From contig NZ_AYKF01000067.1 in the NCBI RefSeq assembly GCF_003732545.1, forward strand, positions 1 to 57,349: a stretch of DNA of 57,349 bases. Direction: 5' to 3'. The DNA comes from Salinisphaera orenii subsp. halophila YIM 95161 (GTDB taxonomy: Bacteria; Pseudomonadota; Gammaproteobacteria; Nevskiales; Salinisphaeraceae). Positions 18,803 through 32,599 of this stretch are shown in pieces. The notes under the pieces were generated by a model. The model was not told where the DNA came from and did no database searches. It worked only from the letters and a program-made list of their open reading frames with translations. The translations under genes and the position numbers were made by a program. The stretch's first letter is position 1, and every line of letters starts with the position of its first letter.

Positions 18803-19960
18803 GTGTCCCATGCGGCACCGCTGTTCACGCTGGTCGCCGGCGAGACCTCCGGCGACAGCCTCGGCGCGGGGTTGATCCGGGCGCTGCGCGTGCACTATCC
18901 ACAGGCCCGCTTCGAGGGCGTGACCGGGCCGCTCATGCGGGCCGAGGGCTGTGAGAGCCTGGCCGATATTGAGGCGTTGTCGCTGTTCGGTGTCAGCGAG
19001 GTGGTCGGCCAGATTCCGCGGCTGCTGCGACTGCGCCGCCGGCTCGCGGCACACGTATTGTCGGCTCGGCCCGCGGCCTTCATCGGTATCGACGCGCCGG
19101 CCTTCAACACCGGGCTCGAGCTTCGACTCAAGTCGCGCGGCGTGCCCACGGTCCACTACGTCTGCCCCACGGCCTGGGCCTGGCGCGAGGGGCGCACGCG
19201 CCACATCCGGCGTGCGGTCGATCGCCTGCTGGCGATCTTTCCCTTCGAGGAGGCGTTCTTCGCGCGTCACGGCATCCCGGTGACCTATGTCGGCCACCCC
19301 CTGGCCGGTGAGCTGCCGCGGCATCCGAACGCGGACACTGCCCGGCGCGCACTCGGTCTGGAGCCGGGCGCCCGCTGGGTGGGCCTGCTGCCCGGCAGCC
19401 GGGGTGCGGAGGTCAGCCGGCTGGGGCGCCCGTTTCTCGAGACCGCGCGCTGGCTCACGCGCCGTTCGCCGGGCCTGCGCTTCGTCGCGCCGATGGCCAA
19501 CGCCCGCGTCCGCGCCCTGTTCGAGGCCGATCTCGCCGACTATCCTGATGTCGACGTGACGCTGATTGACGGTCGATCGCGCGAGGTGATGCGCGCGGTC
19601 GAGGTGCTGCTGCTGGCCTCCGGAACCGCGTCGCTGGAGGCGCTGCTGGCCAAGACACCGATGGTGGTGGCCTATGCACTGTCGGACAGCAACTACTGGA
19701 TCGCCCGAAGCCTCAACCTGATCAAGACCGAGCACGTGAGCATGCCCAATCTGCTGGCCGGCCGTGCGCTGGTGCCCGAATTCCTGCAGCAGGAGGCGAG
19801 CCCGGACTTCATGGGCCCCTGGCTCTATCGTCTGCTGCACGCCGAGACCGCGCGCCGGCGCCAGATCGACGCGTTCGACGGGATACACGCCCGCCTCGCG
19901 CTGGACGCCGACGCGCGGGCCGCGCGCGCAGTGGTGGATCTCGTCGAGGCCCGCCCGTGA
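18803..19960 (+). CDS. lpxB: Lipid-A-disaccharide synthase LpxB
   Basis: A glycosyltransferase (GT19) that condenses UDP-2,3-diacylglucosamine with lipid X to form the beta-1,6 disaccharide of lipid A at the inner membrane. It has 385 residues when started at GTG 18803 ([19 protein letters not shown]), the usual N-terminus. No ATG is suitably placed. Typical motifs: [47 protein letters not shown] and [11 protein letters not shown]. It follows lpxA by 17 bases and overlaps rnhB by 4 bases (GTGA). Confidence 0.96.
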   Translation: MSHAAPLFTLVAGETSGDSLGAGLIRALRVHYPQARFEGVTGPLMRAEGCESLADIEALSLFGVSEVVGQIPRLLRLRRRLAAHVLSARPAAFIGIDAPAFNTGLELRLKSRGVPTVHYVCPTAWAWREGRTRHIRRAVDRLLAIFPFEEAFFARHGIPVTYVGHPLAGELPRHPNADTARRALGLEPGARWVGLLPGSRGAEVSRLGRPFLETARWLTRRSPGLRFVAPMANARVRALFEADLADYPDVDVTLIDGRSREVMRAVEVLLLASGTASLEALLAKTPMVVAYALSDSNYWIARSLNLIKTEHVSMPNLLAGRALVPEFLQQEASPDFMGPWLYRLLHAETARRRQIDAFDGIHARLALDADARAARAVVDLVEARP

Positions 19961-20580
19961 CGCGCCGCCGCCGACGTTTCGCCTGCCCCTGTGTCGCCGG
20001 CGTCGACGAGGTCGGCCGTGGCCCGCTGGCCGGGCCGGTGGTGGCCGCCGCCGTGATTCTGCCGCCGAAGGGGCTGCCGCGGGGTCTGACCGACTCCAAG
20101 GCGCTGACCGAAGCCGAGCGCGAGCGGCTCGATGTCAAGATCCGGGCGCGGGCGCTGGCCTGGGCGCTGGGCGAGGCGTCGGTTGCGGAAATCGACGCCA
20201 TGAATATCCTGCAGGCGAGCCTGCTCGCAATGCGGCGAGCCGTGGCCGCACTCACGCTCACGCCCTTCGCGGCCTGGGTGGACGGCAACCACGCGCCCGG
20301 GCTGGCGATGCCGGTGCGTGCGGTGGTTGGTGGCGACGGCGCGGTACCGGCGATCAGTGCCGCCTCCATCGTGGCCAAGGTCGCGCGCGATCGGCAGATG
20401 GTCGCGCTCGACGCGGCCTACCCCGGCTACGGCTTCGCTCGGCACAAGGGCTATGGCACTGCCGGCCATCGCCGCGCCCTGGAACGGCTCGGCGTCACCG
20501 AGATCCACCGGCGCAGCTTCGCTCCGGTCGCCCGCTTGGCCGAAGCGCGCCAGACCGTCTTCGATTACACGTTACGATAA
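19957..20580 (+). CDS. rnhB: Ribonuclease HII
   Basis: Removes ribonucleotides embedded in DNA. It has 207 residues from GTG 19957, which overlaps the lpxB stop. The catalytic acidic pair is Asp17-Glu18 in [13 protein letters not shown]. Other hallmarks are [27 protein letters not shown] and the [11 protein letters not shown] motif. The lpxB-rnhB-dnaE order is standard. Four bases separate it from dnaE. Confidence 0.96.
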   Translation: MTRRRRRFACPCVAGVDEVGRGPLAGPVVAAAVILPPKGLPRGLTDSKALTEAERERLDVKIRARALAWALGEASVAEIDAMNILQASLLAMRRAVAALTLTPFAAWVDGNHAPGLAMPVRAVVGGDGAVPAISAASIVAKVARDRQMVALDAAYPGYGFARHKGYGTAGHRRALERLGVTEIHRRSFAPVARLAEARQTVFDYTLR

Positions 20581-20584
20581 GCCC

Positions 20585-23500
20585 ATGACCACGCCCTTCG
20601 TTCATCTGCGCGTCCACACCGAATATTCGCTGTCGGACGGGATCGTGCGGATCAAGCCGCTGATCGCCCAGACGCGAGAGGCCGGCATGCCGGCCGTGGC
20701 CGTGACCGACAACGTCAATCTGTTCGGCATGGTCAAGTTCTACAAGGCCGCGCTGGGCGCCGGTGTGAAGCCGATCGTGGGGGTCGATCTCAAGATCGAC
20801 GAGGGCCCGGAAACACCGCCGTCGCGCCTGACCTTGCTCGCCCAGAGCCGGGAGGGCTACCGGCATTTGTGCGAGTTGCTGACCCGCGCCTATCTCAAGG
20901 GCCAGGACCGCGGGCAGGTGCTGTGCCGCCGCGAGTGGGTCGAGGAGAAGGCCGAGGGTCTGATCGCGCTGTCCGGCGGCATGGCCGGCGACACGGGGGC
21001 GGCCCTGCTCGCGGGCAAGCCCGAGCTCGCGGACGCCGCGGCGCGCCACTGGCAGGCGGTGTTCGGCGACCGCTACTATCTCGAGCTCACCCGCTGCGGG
21101 CGTGCCGGCGAGTCGGCCTGGCTGTCGGAGACCGTTGCGCTGGCGCTGCGCCACGACATTCCGGTGGTGGCCACCAACGACGTCCGCTTTCCCACGGCCG
21201 ACGATTTCGACGCCCATGAAGCGCGGGTGGCCATTCACGGCGGCTACACGCTGGCCGACCCGCGCCGGCCGCGCCACTACACGGCCGAGCAGTATCTCAA
21301 GACGCCCGCCGAGATGGTCGAGCTGTTCTCCGACCTGCCGGAGGCGATCGAGAACAGCGTGGAGATCGCCCGCCGCTGCAATCTGGAGCTGACGCTCGGC
21401 GAGAACGTGCTCCCCGACTTCCCGGTGCCCGCCGAGCACGATGCGGCCAGTTTTCTCAAGGCCGAGTCCGAGCGCGGTCTGGAGACCCGGCTGGCCGATC
21501 TCTATCCCGACCGGGATGCGCGCGAGGCCCGCCGCGCGGAATACGAACAGCGGCTGGCGCACGAACTCGGCGTGATCGAGGGCATGGGTTTTCCGGGCTA
21601 CTTCCTGATCGTGGCCGACTTCATCCGCTGGGCCCGCGAGAACGGCGTGCCGGTGGGGCCGGGGCGCGGCTCTGGCGCCGGCTCGCTGGTGGCCTACGCG
21701 CTCGGGATCACCGATCTCGATCCGTTGGCGTTCGATCTGCTGTTCGAGCGGTTCCTCAACCCCGAACGCGTGTCCATGCCGGACTTCGACGTCGACTTCT
21801 GCATGGACGGCCGCGATCGCGTGATCGAGTACGTCGCCGACACCTACGGCGCGAACAAGGTCAGCCAGATCATCACCTACGGCACCATGGCCGCACGCGC
21901 GGTGGTGCGCGACGTCGGCCGCGTGCTGGGCCATCCCTACGGCATGGTCGATCGGATCGCCAAACAGGTGCCGTTCGCGCCCGACATGACGCTCGAGCGC
22001 GCGCTGGAGGAGTCCGAGGAACTGCGCGCCTCGAAGGCCGACGAGGAGATCGGCTATCTGCTCGACCTCGCCATGTCGCTGGAGGGGCTGTCGCGCAACC
22101 CGGGCAAGCACGCCGGCGGCGTGGTCATCGCGCCCTCGGATCTCATCGACTTCACGCCGCTGTACTGCGAGCCGGGTGGCAACAATCGCGTCACCCAGTT
22201 CGACAAGGACGACGTCGAGGCCGTCGGCCTGGTCAAGTTCGACTTCCTGGGACTGCGTACGCTCACCATCATCGATCGCGCGGTGAGCGTGGCGAACCGG
22301 CGCCTGGAGCACGCCGGCCGCGAGCCGATCGACATCCGCTCGATCCCGATGGACGACAAGCGCGCCTTCGACATGCTAAAGGCCGGCGACACGACCGCGG
22401 TCTTCCAGGTTGAATCCTCGGGCATGCGGCGTCTGATCAAGCGCCTGCGCCCCGATGCCTTCGAGGACATCATCGCGCTGGTCGCGCTCTATCGGCCGGG
22501 CCCGCTCGAGTCCGGCATGGTCGAGGACTTCATCGACCGCAAGCACGGCCGCGCCCAGGTCGTGTATCCGCACGCCTCCCTGGCCGAGGTGCTGGAGCCG
22601 ACCTACGGCGTGATCCTGTATCAGGAGCAGGTGATGCAGATCGCCCAGGTGCTGGCCGGCTATTCGCTGGGCAGCGCCGATCTGCTGCGGCGGGCGATGG
22701 GCAAGAAGAAGGCCGAGGAGATGGCCAAGCAGCGCGACGGCTTCATCAAGGGCGCCGTCGCCAACGACATCGACGAGAACACCGCGGCCTACATATTCGA
22801 TCTGGTCGAGAAGTTCGCCGGTTACGGCTTCAACAAGTCGCACTCGGCGGCCTACGCGCTGCTCACCTACCAGACCGCCTGGCTCAAGGCGCACTATCCG
22901 GCCGACTTCATGTCGGCCGTGCTTTCCGCGGACATGGATCACACCGACAAGGTCGTGATCATGATCGACGAGTGCCACCGCGTCGACATCGCCGTGGCGC
23001 CGCCGGACGTCAACGCCTCCGAATACGATTTCTCGGTGGTCGACGAGGCGACCATCCGCTACGGCCTGGGCGCGGTCAAGGGCGTCGGCAAGGGCGCGAT
23101 CGACGCCATCATCGCGGAGCGGCGCGAGGGCGGGGCGTTTGCCAACCTCTACGACTTCTGCCGCCGGATCGACACCGGCAAGGCCAATCGCCGGGCGCTG
23201 GAGGCGCTCGTCAATGCCGGTGCACTGGACGCGCTGGGGCCGAACCGGGCCAGCCTGATGCACGGCCTGACGCGGGCGCTGGCCGCGGCCGATCAGGACC
23301 GCGCGGCCTCGACCGCGGGCCAGAACGACATGTTCGGCCTCGCCGAGGACGCCGACAACAGCGGGCCCCCGCTGGAGGTGCTGGCCGAGTGGCCGGAGGA
23401 TGAGCGCCTGCGCGCCGAGCGCGACACGCTGGGCCTCTACCTCACCGGCCATCCCATCCGCGCCTGGGAGGCCGAGCTCGCGTTGATGACCCACGGCAAG

Positions 23501-24082
23501 ATCGCCGATCAGGTCGCGGCCATGCCGCGTCCGGAGGAGGGCGCGCGCGCGCGGCGGGCCGACAAGCGCGCGGCGATCGTGGCGGGCCTGGTGGTGGAGG
23601 TGCGGCGGATGAAGAAAGGCCGCCGCATCATCGTCGTGCTCGACGACGGCAGCGGGCGCATCGAGTGTCCGCTGTTCGAGGACAAGGCCGCCGAGTACGG
23701 CCATCTGCTCACCGCCGATCGGCTGGTCATTGTCGACGGCACGCTCCAGTACGACGATTTCACCGACGGTTTCCGGCTCAACGCGAACAGCGTCATGGAC
23801 ATCGACGGCGCGCGCGAGCGCTACGCCAGCCGCATCATGCTCCAGCTGCAGGCGGAATCGGGCGTGGACGTCGACGCGCTCGCGGGCTGTGTCGACCGCT
23901 ATCGTGCGGAGGCCGGCTGTGACGTGGTGCTGCGCTATGCCAACGCCGACGCGCGTGCGGTGCTCACACTCGGCGAGACCCGGGTGCGCGTCTGTAACGG
24001 TCTGCTCGACGACCTGCGCGGTCTGGTGGGTGCGGAAGCCGTGCAAGTGCGTTATCGTCGCGCTCAGACGACACTCCAGTAA
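20585..24082 (+). CDS. dnaE: DNA polymerase III alpha subunit
   Basis: The replicative C-family polymerase. It has 1165 residues from ATG 20585 (MTTPFVHLRVHTEYSLSDG). The in-frame region upstream is rnhB shadow. The PHP domain is at the N-terminus (about 1-280). The palm carries the metal-binding PDFDVDF with Asp400, Asp402 and Asp404, preceded by PVGPGRGSGAGSLVAYALG. Further C-terminal are the helix-hairpin-helix region (YGLGAVKGVGKGAIDAI) and an OB-fold domain (about 1000-1080). Length and motifs match E. coli DnaE (1160), and the absence of DnaE2 features makes it the main polymerase. Confidence 0.98.
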   Translation: MTTPFVHLRVHTEYSLSDGIVRIKPLIAQTREAGMPAVAVTDNVNLFGMVKFYKAALGAGVKPIVGVDLKIDEGPETPPSRLTLLAQSREGYRHLCELLTRAYLKGQDRGQVLCRREWVEEKAEGLIALSGGMAGDTGAALLAGKPELADAAARHWQAVFGDRYYLELTRCGRAGESAWLSETVALALRHDIPVVATNDVRFPTADDFDAHEARVAIHGGYTLADPRRPRHYTAEQYLKTPAEMVELFSDLPEAIENSVEIARRCNLELTLGENVLPDFPVPAEHDAASFLKAESERGLETRLADLYPDRDAREARRAEYEQRLAHELGVIEGMGFPGYFLIVADFIRWARENGVPVGPGRGSGAGSLVAYALGITDLDPLAFDLLFERFLNPERVSMPDFDVDFCMDGRDRVIEYVADTYGANKVSQIITYGTMAARAVVRDVGRVLGHPYGMVDRIAKQVPFAPDMTLERALEESEELRASKADEEIGYLLDLAMSLEGLSRNPGKHAGGVVIAPSDLIDFTPLYCEPGGNNRVTQFDKDDVEAVGLVKFDFLGLRTLTIIDRAVSVANRRLEHAGREPIDIRSIPMDDKRAFDMLKAGDTTAVFQVESSGMRRLIKRLRPDAFEDIIALVALYRPGPLESGMVEDFIDRKHGRAQVVYPHASLAEVLEPTYGVILYQEQVMQIAQVLAGYSLGSADLLRRAMGKKKAEEMAKQRDGFIKGAVANDIDENTAAYIFDLVEKFAGYGFNKSHSAAYALLTYQTAWLKAHYPADFMSAVLSADMDHTDKVVIMIDECHRVDIAVAPPDVNASEYDFSVVDEATIRYGLGAVKGVGKGAIDAIIAERREGGAFANLYDFCRRIDTGKANRRALEALVNAGALDALGPNRASLMHGLTRALAAADQDRAASTAGQNDMFGLAEDADNSGPPLEVLAEWPEDERLRAERDTLGLYLTGHPIRAWEAELALMTHGKIADQVAAMPRPEEGARARRADKRAAIVAGLVVEVRRMKKGRRIIVVLDDGSGRIECPLFEDKAAEYGHLLTADRLVIVDGTLQYDDFTDGFRLNANSVMDIDGARERYASRIMLQLQAESGVDVDALAGCVDRYRAEAGCDVVLRYANADARAVLTLGETRVRVCNGLLDDLRGLVGAEAVQVRYRRAQTTLQ

Positions 24083-24106
24083 CACAACGCAGCAAAAAAC
24101 GAACTG

Positions 24107-25078
24107 ATGGCGCAGAAAAACCTCGATTACCTGGACTTCGAACAACCGATCGCCGAGCTGCAGGAGAAGATCGAGGAACTGCGCTTCGTGGCCGACGGCA
24201 GCGAGGTCAACCTCAACGAGGAGATCACGCGGCTCGAATCCAAGCGCCGCAGTCTCACCGAGCAGATCTTCTCCAAGCTGTCGACCTGGCAGGTCGCGCA
24301 GATGGCGCGGCATCCGCTGCGGCCGTACATGCAGGACTACATCGACGGCCTGTTCACGGACTTCGTCGAACTGCACGGCGACCGCGCCTATGCCGACGAT
24401 CCGGCGATCATCGGCGGCACGGCGAGGCTCGGCGGCCAGTCGGTGATGGTCATCGGCCACCAGAAGGGCCGCGACACGAAGGAGAAGATCCACCGCAACT
24501 TCGGCATGCCGCGGCCGGAAGGCTATCGCAAGGCGCTGCGGCTGATGAAGCTGGCCGAGCGGTTCAACATGCCGGTGCTCACGTTCATCGACACCCCCGG
24601 CGCCTATCCCGGCATCGGCGCCGAGGAGCGCAACCAGTCCGAGGCCATCGCCCGCAATCTGTTCGAGATGGCGCGTCTGCGCGTGCCGATCCTGTGCACG
24701 GTGGTGGGCGAGGGCGGCTCCGGCGGCGCCCTCGCCATCGGCGTGGGCGACCACCTGCTCATGCTGCAGTACAGCATCTATTCCGTGATTTCGCCCGAGG
24801 GCTGCGCCTCGATCCTGTGGAAGAGCGCGGACAAGGCCGAGGAAGCCGCGGAGGCGATGAAGGTCGGCTCCGAGGATCTGCACCGGCTCAAACTGGTCGA
24901 CGAGATCATCGAGGAGCCGCTCGGCGGCGCGCATCGCGATCCGGCACAGCTGATGTCCAGCCTGCGGGATCGCCTGCTGTCGAACATGGCGCGGCTCAGG
25001 CATCAGGACGTCGACGCGCTGCTGGAGGCGCGCTACAAGCGCTGGATGGCCTTCGGCGACTTCAAGACCGCGGGGTGA
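24107..25078 (+). CDS. accA: Acetyl-CoA carboxylase carboxyltransferase subunit alpha
   Basis: The alpha half of the carboxyltransferase that forms malonyl-CoA with AccD. It has 323 residues. An N-terminal coiled region ([20 protein letters not shown]) is followed by the crotonase-like core with [42 protein letters not shown] and the [15 protein letters not shown] oxyanion region. It lies between dnaE and tilS, as in Pseudomonas. The 24-base gap before it has no strong ribosome-binding site. Its stop overlaps the tilS GTG. Confidence 0.98.
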   Translation: MAQKNLDYLDFEQPIAELQEKIEELRFVADGSEVNLNEEITRLESKRRSLTEQIFSKLSTWQVAQMARHPLRPYMQDYIDGLFTDFVELHGDRAYADDPAIIGGTARLGGQSVMVIGHQKGRDTKEKIHRNFGMPRPEGYRKALRLMKLAERFNMPVLTFIDTPGAYPGIGAEERNQSEAIARNLFEMARLRVPILCTVVGEGGSGGALAIGVGDHLLMLQYSIYSVISPEGCASILWKSADKAEEAAEAMKVGSEDLHRLKLVDEIIEEPLGGAHRDPAQLMSSLRDRLLSNMARLRHQDVDALLEARYKRWMAFGDFKTAG

Positions 25079-26403
25079 ACACCCTCCGGCGCGCGCTGGC
25101 CACGCTGCCGGCGCCGGCCGGTCGGCTTGCGGTGGGCTACAGCGGCGGGCGCGACTCCACGGCGTTGCTGCACGCGGCCCGCGACGCGCACCCGGAGCGC
25201 GTACTGCGCGCCATCCACGTCTGTCACCACATGCAGGCTGAGGCCGAACACTGGGCGGCGCACTGCCGGGCGCAGTGCGCCGCACTCGGCGTCGGCTTCA
25301 CGCGGCTGGACGTGGACGTGGCCACGGCCGGGGTGGAGGGCCGTGAAGCCGCTGCACGACGCGCCCGCTACGATGCCGTCGCCGCGGCTCTGGCTGGCGA
25401 CGAGCTGTTTCTGACCGCCCATCACGCCGAGGACCAGGCCGAGACCTTTCTGCTCCAGGCGCTGCGCGGCGCCGGTCTGGCCGGACTCGCGGCGATGCCC
25501 GTGCTGCGCCCGCTCGGTGCGGCACAGCACTGGCGGCCGTGGCTCGCCGTCGAGCGCGCGACGATCACCGACTACGCGCGCCGGCACCGACTGGAGTGGA
25601 TCGAGGATCCGAGCAACCGCGATCTGTCGCTCGACCGCGCCTGGCTGCGCGAGCGCCTCTGGCCGATCCTGAGCGAACGGTATCCGGCCGCGGCGCGCAC
25701 GCTCGCGCGCAGCAGCGGGCATGCCGCGGCCGGTCGGCGCACGGTGGTCGATCTCGCATCGCGCGACCACACGGATGCCGTGGATGCGGCCGGCCGACTC
25801 GATACGACCGTGCTGTCCGCGCTCACCGCCGACCGCCAACGGGCACTGCTGCGCCACTGGCTCGACGCGCAGGCGCGGGACGCGCCGGACCACCGCCACC
25901 TCGAACAGATCCGGGCACTGCCGGACAGTCGCCGCAGGGCCAGCCCCTGCGTGCGTTTCGGTTCGACCGAAGTGCGCGCGTTCGGAGATCATCTGTACGC
26001 GATGGCGGTGCTGGCGTCGGCGCCATTCGACTGGTCGAGCGGCTGGGACGGGCGCCAACCGCTGGAATTGCCGGCCGGATGCGGTCGGCTCGTGTCGGTG
26101 GTCGAGACCGGCGTCGAGGACGCGCGGCTGCAGGTGGTCTTCCGGCGCGGCGGCGAGCGCGTGGCCGGCCCCGACGGCCATCGTCGAGCCCTCAAGGACG
26201 TGCTCAGGGAGCAGCGTGTCGCGCCCTGGTTGCGTGGCCGGATTCCGCTCGTCTATGCTCATTCCGTGCTGGTTGCGGCGGGCGACGTCTGGCGGCACCC
26301 AGAAATCGAGCGGCTGCTCGGCGGTCGTGGTATTCACTTTCACTGGCGTGATGCGCCGGCCGGTGCGGCCGCGCGCGTTGTCGATGTCCCGCCTTTCGGC
26401 TAG
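25075..26403 (+). CDS. tilS: tRNA(Ile)-lysidine synthetase TilS
   Basis: Converts the wobble cytidine of tRNA-Ile(CAU) to lysidine, so that it reads AUA codons. It has 442 residues from GTG 25075, overlapping accA by 4 bases. The PP-loop ATP pyrophosphatase signature SGGRDST is at 23-29, followed by [20 protein letters not shown] and IEDPSNRD. The C-terminal substrate-binding domains are less conserved but include [15 protein letters not shown]. Annotation is supported by the accA-tilS-pyrG order. Confidence 0.95.
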   Translation: MNTLRRALATLPAPAGRLAVGYSGGRDSTALLHAARDAHPERVLRAIHVCHHMQAEAEHWAAHCRAQCAALGVGFTRLDVDVATAGVEGREAAARRARYDAVAAALAGDELFLTAHHAEDQAETFLLQALRGAGLAGLAAMPVLRPLGAAQHWRPWLAVERATITDYARRHRLEWIEDPSNRDLSLDRAWLRERLWPILSERYPAAARTLARSSGHAAAGRRTVVDLASRDHTDAVDAAGRLDTTVLSALTADRQRALLRHWLDAQARDAPDHRHLEQIRALPDSRRRASPCVRFGSTEVRAFGDHLYAMAVLASAPFDWSSGWDGRQPLELPAGCGRLVSVVETGVEDARLQVVFRRGGERVAGPDGHRRALKDVLREQRVAPWLRGRIPLVYAHSVLVAAGDVWRHPEIERLLGGRGIHFHWRDAPAGAAARVVDVPPFG

Positions 26404-26426
26404 CATGCGCGCCATTGTCCCGCTGA

Positions 26427-28091
<1,665 letters not shown>

Positions 28092-28153
28092 TCGGCCCCG
28101 GCAGCATCGCGCCGGCGCTTCGCGCCGCCCGCGGCACAGACAAGGAGAACAGT

Positions 28154-28278
28154 TTGCGCATCGCGAGCCCGCCATCGACCATGTCACAGGCGCGCGCACC
28201 GTGGACGTGCCGCAGCGCCGCCGCGACGACCGCGTCGTGGCCCGTCGTTGACGCCGGTGCGCGCGCCGCGGTGCGATC

Positions 28279-28282
<4 letters not shown>
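28154..28282 (+). CDS. Possible kdsA leader ORF (42 codons)
   Basis: The 187 bases between pyrG and kdsA contain an ideal AAGGAG (28142-28147) six bases before a TTG. That TTG opens a 42-codon ORF whose TGA overlaps the kdsA GTG start by four bases (GTGA). kdsA itself has no visible ribosome-binding site, so this ORF could be a leader that couples translation into kdsA. The predicted peptide (rich in Ala, Arg and Ser) is not recognised and has no membrane segment. It could equally be chance in G+C-rich sequence. The support is position and initiation signal only. Confidence 0.35.
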
Positions 28283-30430
<2,148 letters not shown>

Positions 30431-30494
30431 GATGACGCTGCGGGCCGATCTGCTGCGCGCTGGACAGCGCGCGCGGTCGCGCTACAATCCGAGC

Positions 30495-30818
30495 ATGTAT
30501 CGGATTGCCGTCATTGCGCTCGTGGTCGTGTTCGTCGGCCTGCAGTATCGGCTGTGGGTCGCGGACGGCGGCTGGTCGGAAGTGCATCGGCTGAGCCAGG
30601 AGCGCGCCGAGCTGGAGGAGCACAACGCCCAGGCCTCGAATCGCAACGCGGCGCTCCAGGCGGAGATCGACGACCTCAAGTCCGGCGAGCAGGCCACCGA
30701 GGGCCGTGCGCGCTCGGACATCGGCATGATCCGAAAGGACGAATCCTTCTTTCTCACCGTGGCGCCGCCCGGTCGCGACCAGACGTCGGCCGAAAAAGAC
30801 CGGCAGGCGGCCCGTTAG
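30495..30818 (+). CDS. ftsB: Cell division protein FtsB
   Basis: A bitopic inner-membrane protein that joins FtsL and FtsQ at the divisome. It has 107 residues from ATG 30495. The start at 30432 would add 21 residues before the membrane segment and is less like the family. One transmembrane helix (about 3-19, IAVIALVVVFVGLQYRLWV) is followed by a periplasmic coiled coil (about 30-72) with LQAEIDDLKSGEQATEGRAR and the conserved IGMIRKDESFFL. It follows eno as usual. The gene that normally follows, ispD, is absent: truD begins 31 bases after the stop. Confidence 0.93.
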   Translation: MYRIAVIALVVVFVGLQYRLWVADGGWSEVHRLSQERAELEEHNAQASNRNAALQAEIDDLKSGEQATEGRARSDIGMIRKDESFFLTVAPPGRDQTSAEKDRQAAR

Positions 30819-30849
30819 CATCGCACTCCTGACGGGCGATGCGGTTGAC

Positions 30850-31881
30850 GTGGCGGCGCTGGCGCATGCCCGCGGCACGCCGCCGCCGTGCCGCGGGCGG
30901 ATCCGCGTGGAGCCCGCGGACTTCCGGGTCGACGAGGACTGCGCCATCGAGCACACGGGCTCCGGCGAGCATTTGTGGTGCCGGATCGAGAAGACGGGCC
31001 TGACGACCCACGACGCCGTGCAGGCGATCTCGCGCCGTGCCGGCGTGCACCCGCGCCACATCGGAGTCGCCGGACTGAAGGACCGGCATGCGGTGACGCG
31101 GCAGTGGCTGTCGATCGCCTGGCCGGTGCACGATCCCCTGCCCGATCTCGACGACCTGCCGGGCGTGCGGATCGAATCCATGGTTCGTCACGAGCGCAAG
31201 CTCAAGCGCGGAGCGCATCGCGGCAACCGCTTCGTCATCCGGATCCGTGACCTGACCGGCGACACGGCCGCGCTGGACGAGGATATCCGGCGCGTGGCCG
31301 CGTGCGGCGTGCCGAATTATTTCGGGGCCCAGCGGTTCGGCCACGGCGGCCGCAACATCGGCCTGGCGCGTCGGCTGTTCGCCGGCCGGCGGCTGTCGCG
31401 CAACCGCCGCGGATTCGCCCTGTCGGCCGCCCGCTCGCTGCTGTTCAACGCGGTGCTGGACGCACGCGTGCGCGACGGCTCCTGGCAGCGGCTGCTCGAC
31501 GGCGAGGCGGTGATGCTCGATGGCAGCCACAGCGTCTTTTCGTTGGCCGAAACCGACCAGAGCGCCGATGAACTGGAAAAGCGGCTGGCGCGTTTCGATA
31601 TTCATCCCAGCGGCCCGATGGCCGGACGCGGCGGCGATGATGTGATCAGCGGCCGTGCACGTACGCTCGAACAGACCGTGCTGGGTGAGTACGGCGACCT
31701 GATGGCCGGACTCGAGCGTTGCGATGTGGACGCCGGGCGTCGCGCGCTGCGGCTTGCGGTACCATCGCTGGATTGGCAGTTTGAGGACGATGCAACGCTC
31801 GTCCTCTTGTTCTGGCTGCCGCCCGGTGCGTTTGCGACCAGCGTACTGCGCGAACTCGTCAACATCGGCGAACACGACTGA
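30850..31881 (+). CDS. truD: tRNA pseudouridine(13) synthase TruD
   Basis: Isomerises U13 of tRNA-Glu to pseudouridine. It has 343 residues from GTG 30850. The catalytic Asp78 is in VAGLKDRHAVTRQW. Other family segments are the ADFRVDE N-terminus, GVPNYFGAQRFGHGGRNI and RSLLFNAVLDARV. In most relatives ispF or ispD-ispF lies just upstream, and here only 31 bases separate it from ftsB. Downstream the gene meets an antisense pair instead of surE. Confidence 0.95.
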   Translation: MAALAHARGTPPPCRGRIRVEPADFRVDEDCAIEHTGSGEHLWCRIEKTGLTTHDAVQAISRRAGVHPRHIGVAGLKDRHAVTRQWLSIAWPVHDPLPDLDDLPGVRIESMVRHERKLKRGAHRGNRFVIRIRDLTGDTAALDEDIRRVAACGVPNYFGAQRFGHGGRNIGLARRLFAGRRLSRNRRGFALSAARSLLFNAVLDARVRDGSWQRLLDGEAVMLDGSHSVFSLAETDQSADELEKRLARFDIHPSGPMAGRGGDDVISGRARTLEQTVLGEYGDLMAGLERCDVDAGRRALRLAVPSLDWQFEDDATLVLLFWLPPGAFATSVLRELVNIGEHD

Positions 31882-31892
31882 GATCGATGTAC

Positions 31893-31927
31893 GAGGGGGC
31901 GCCGAGCCTGGTGAAGCGCCTCCCCTC
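31893..31927 (+). terminator. Hairpin between convergent truD and DJ-1/PfpI gene
   Basis: GAGGGG (31893-31898) pairs with CCCCTC (31922-31927), and GCGC (31899-31902) with GCGC (31916-31919), with a two-base bulge. It starts 11 bases after the truD stop. There is no T-run, so a classic intrinsic terminator is doubtful. It may protect the 3' end or act on both strands of this convergent junction. The rest of the 124-base gap shows nothing further. Confidence 0.35.
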
Positions 31928-32005
31928 AAGACGAACAGACGCCTGGCTCTTCCGGCCCATGATGAATACCGCGCGTGGCGTCGGGTGTGGCGCACCTGCC
32001 GATCG

Positions 32006-32599
32006 CTAATCCGATGCCTCGAGCCAGCGGTATTCCATCTGCAGCGCGGTACGCCGGGCCAGAGCGCGATCGGCCAGTTCGGACACCAGATACAGGCTCA
32101 TGTCGATCCCGGCCGAGATCCCCCCGGAGCTCACGTAGCGGCCGTCGCGCACCCAGCGCCGGTCGCGTTCGACCGTGAGTTCAGGAAACCGGGCGGCGAG
32201 GGCGCTCTGATCCTCCCAGTGCGTAGTCACCCGCCGACCATCCAGCAAGCCGGCGCCGGCCAGCAGAAAGGCACCGGTGCACACGCTCGCGACGATGCGG
32301 GCCGGTTCGGCAGCCGCGCGCAGCGCCGAGAGTGCGTCTGGCGAGGACAACTGGGGCTCGTGTTCGCCGCCGGCCACGATGAGCACATCGAGTGGGGCGT
32401 GGGCGCCCAGTACCTCGTCGGGGAGTACGCGAAAACCGCCGCGTGCGGTTATCACGTCCGGTCTGGCCGCCAGCAGGCGCGGGTCCAGGTTCACGCCACC
32501 GACGCGGCAGGCCGTGGTAAACACTTCATAGGGGCCGCTGAAGTCGAGCACTTCGGCCCCGTCATAGATATAAATGCCGACTTGCACTGGGTCAGCCAC
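32006..32599 (-). CDS. DJ-1/PfpI family protein, isonitrile hydratase-like
   Basis: A glutamine-amidotransferase-like DJ-1/PfpI protein (197 residues). The nucleophile elbow is SVCTGAFLLAGAGLLDGRRVTTHW, and the SSGGISAGIDMSL segment near residue 165 is typical of the subgroup that includes Pseudomonas isonitrile hydratase InhA and of the N-terminal domain of some AraC regulators. No DNA-binding domain follows. The start is GTG 32599, overlapping the smrA-like stop by 8 bases. The much longer in-frame ORF upstream is a shadow of that gene. The substrate cannot be inferred. It is antisense to truD and surE and interrupts their usual adjacency. Confidence 0.85.
   Translation of the reverse strand: MADPVQVGIYIYDGAEVLDFSGPYEVFTTACRVGGVNLDPRLLAARPDVITARGGFRVLPDEVLGAHAPLDVLIVAGGEHEPQLSSPDALSALRAAAEPARIVASVCTGAFLLAGAGLLDGRRVTTHWEDQSALAARFPELTVERDRRWVRDGRYVSSGGISAGIDMSLYLVSELADRALARRTALQMEYRWLEASD

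Noticed and set aside
20495-22312. A 605-codon antisense frame over rnhB and dnaE
   Set aside because: Shadow of the dnaE PHP and palm regions. No start signals or motifs.
22376-25285. A 969-codon open frame antisense to dnaE and accA
   Set aside because: It mirrors codon structure of two well-supported genes, with low-complexity Ala/Arg/His composition and no recognisable domain.
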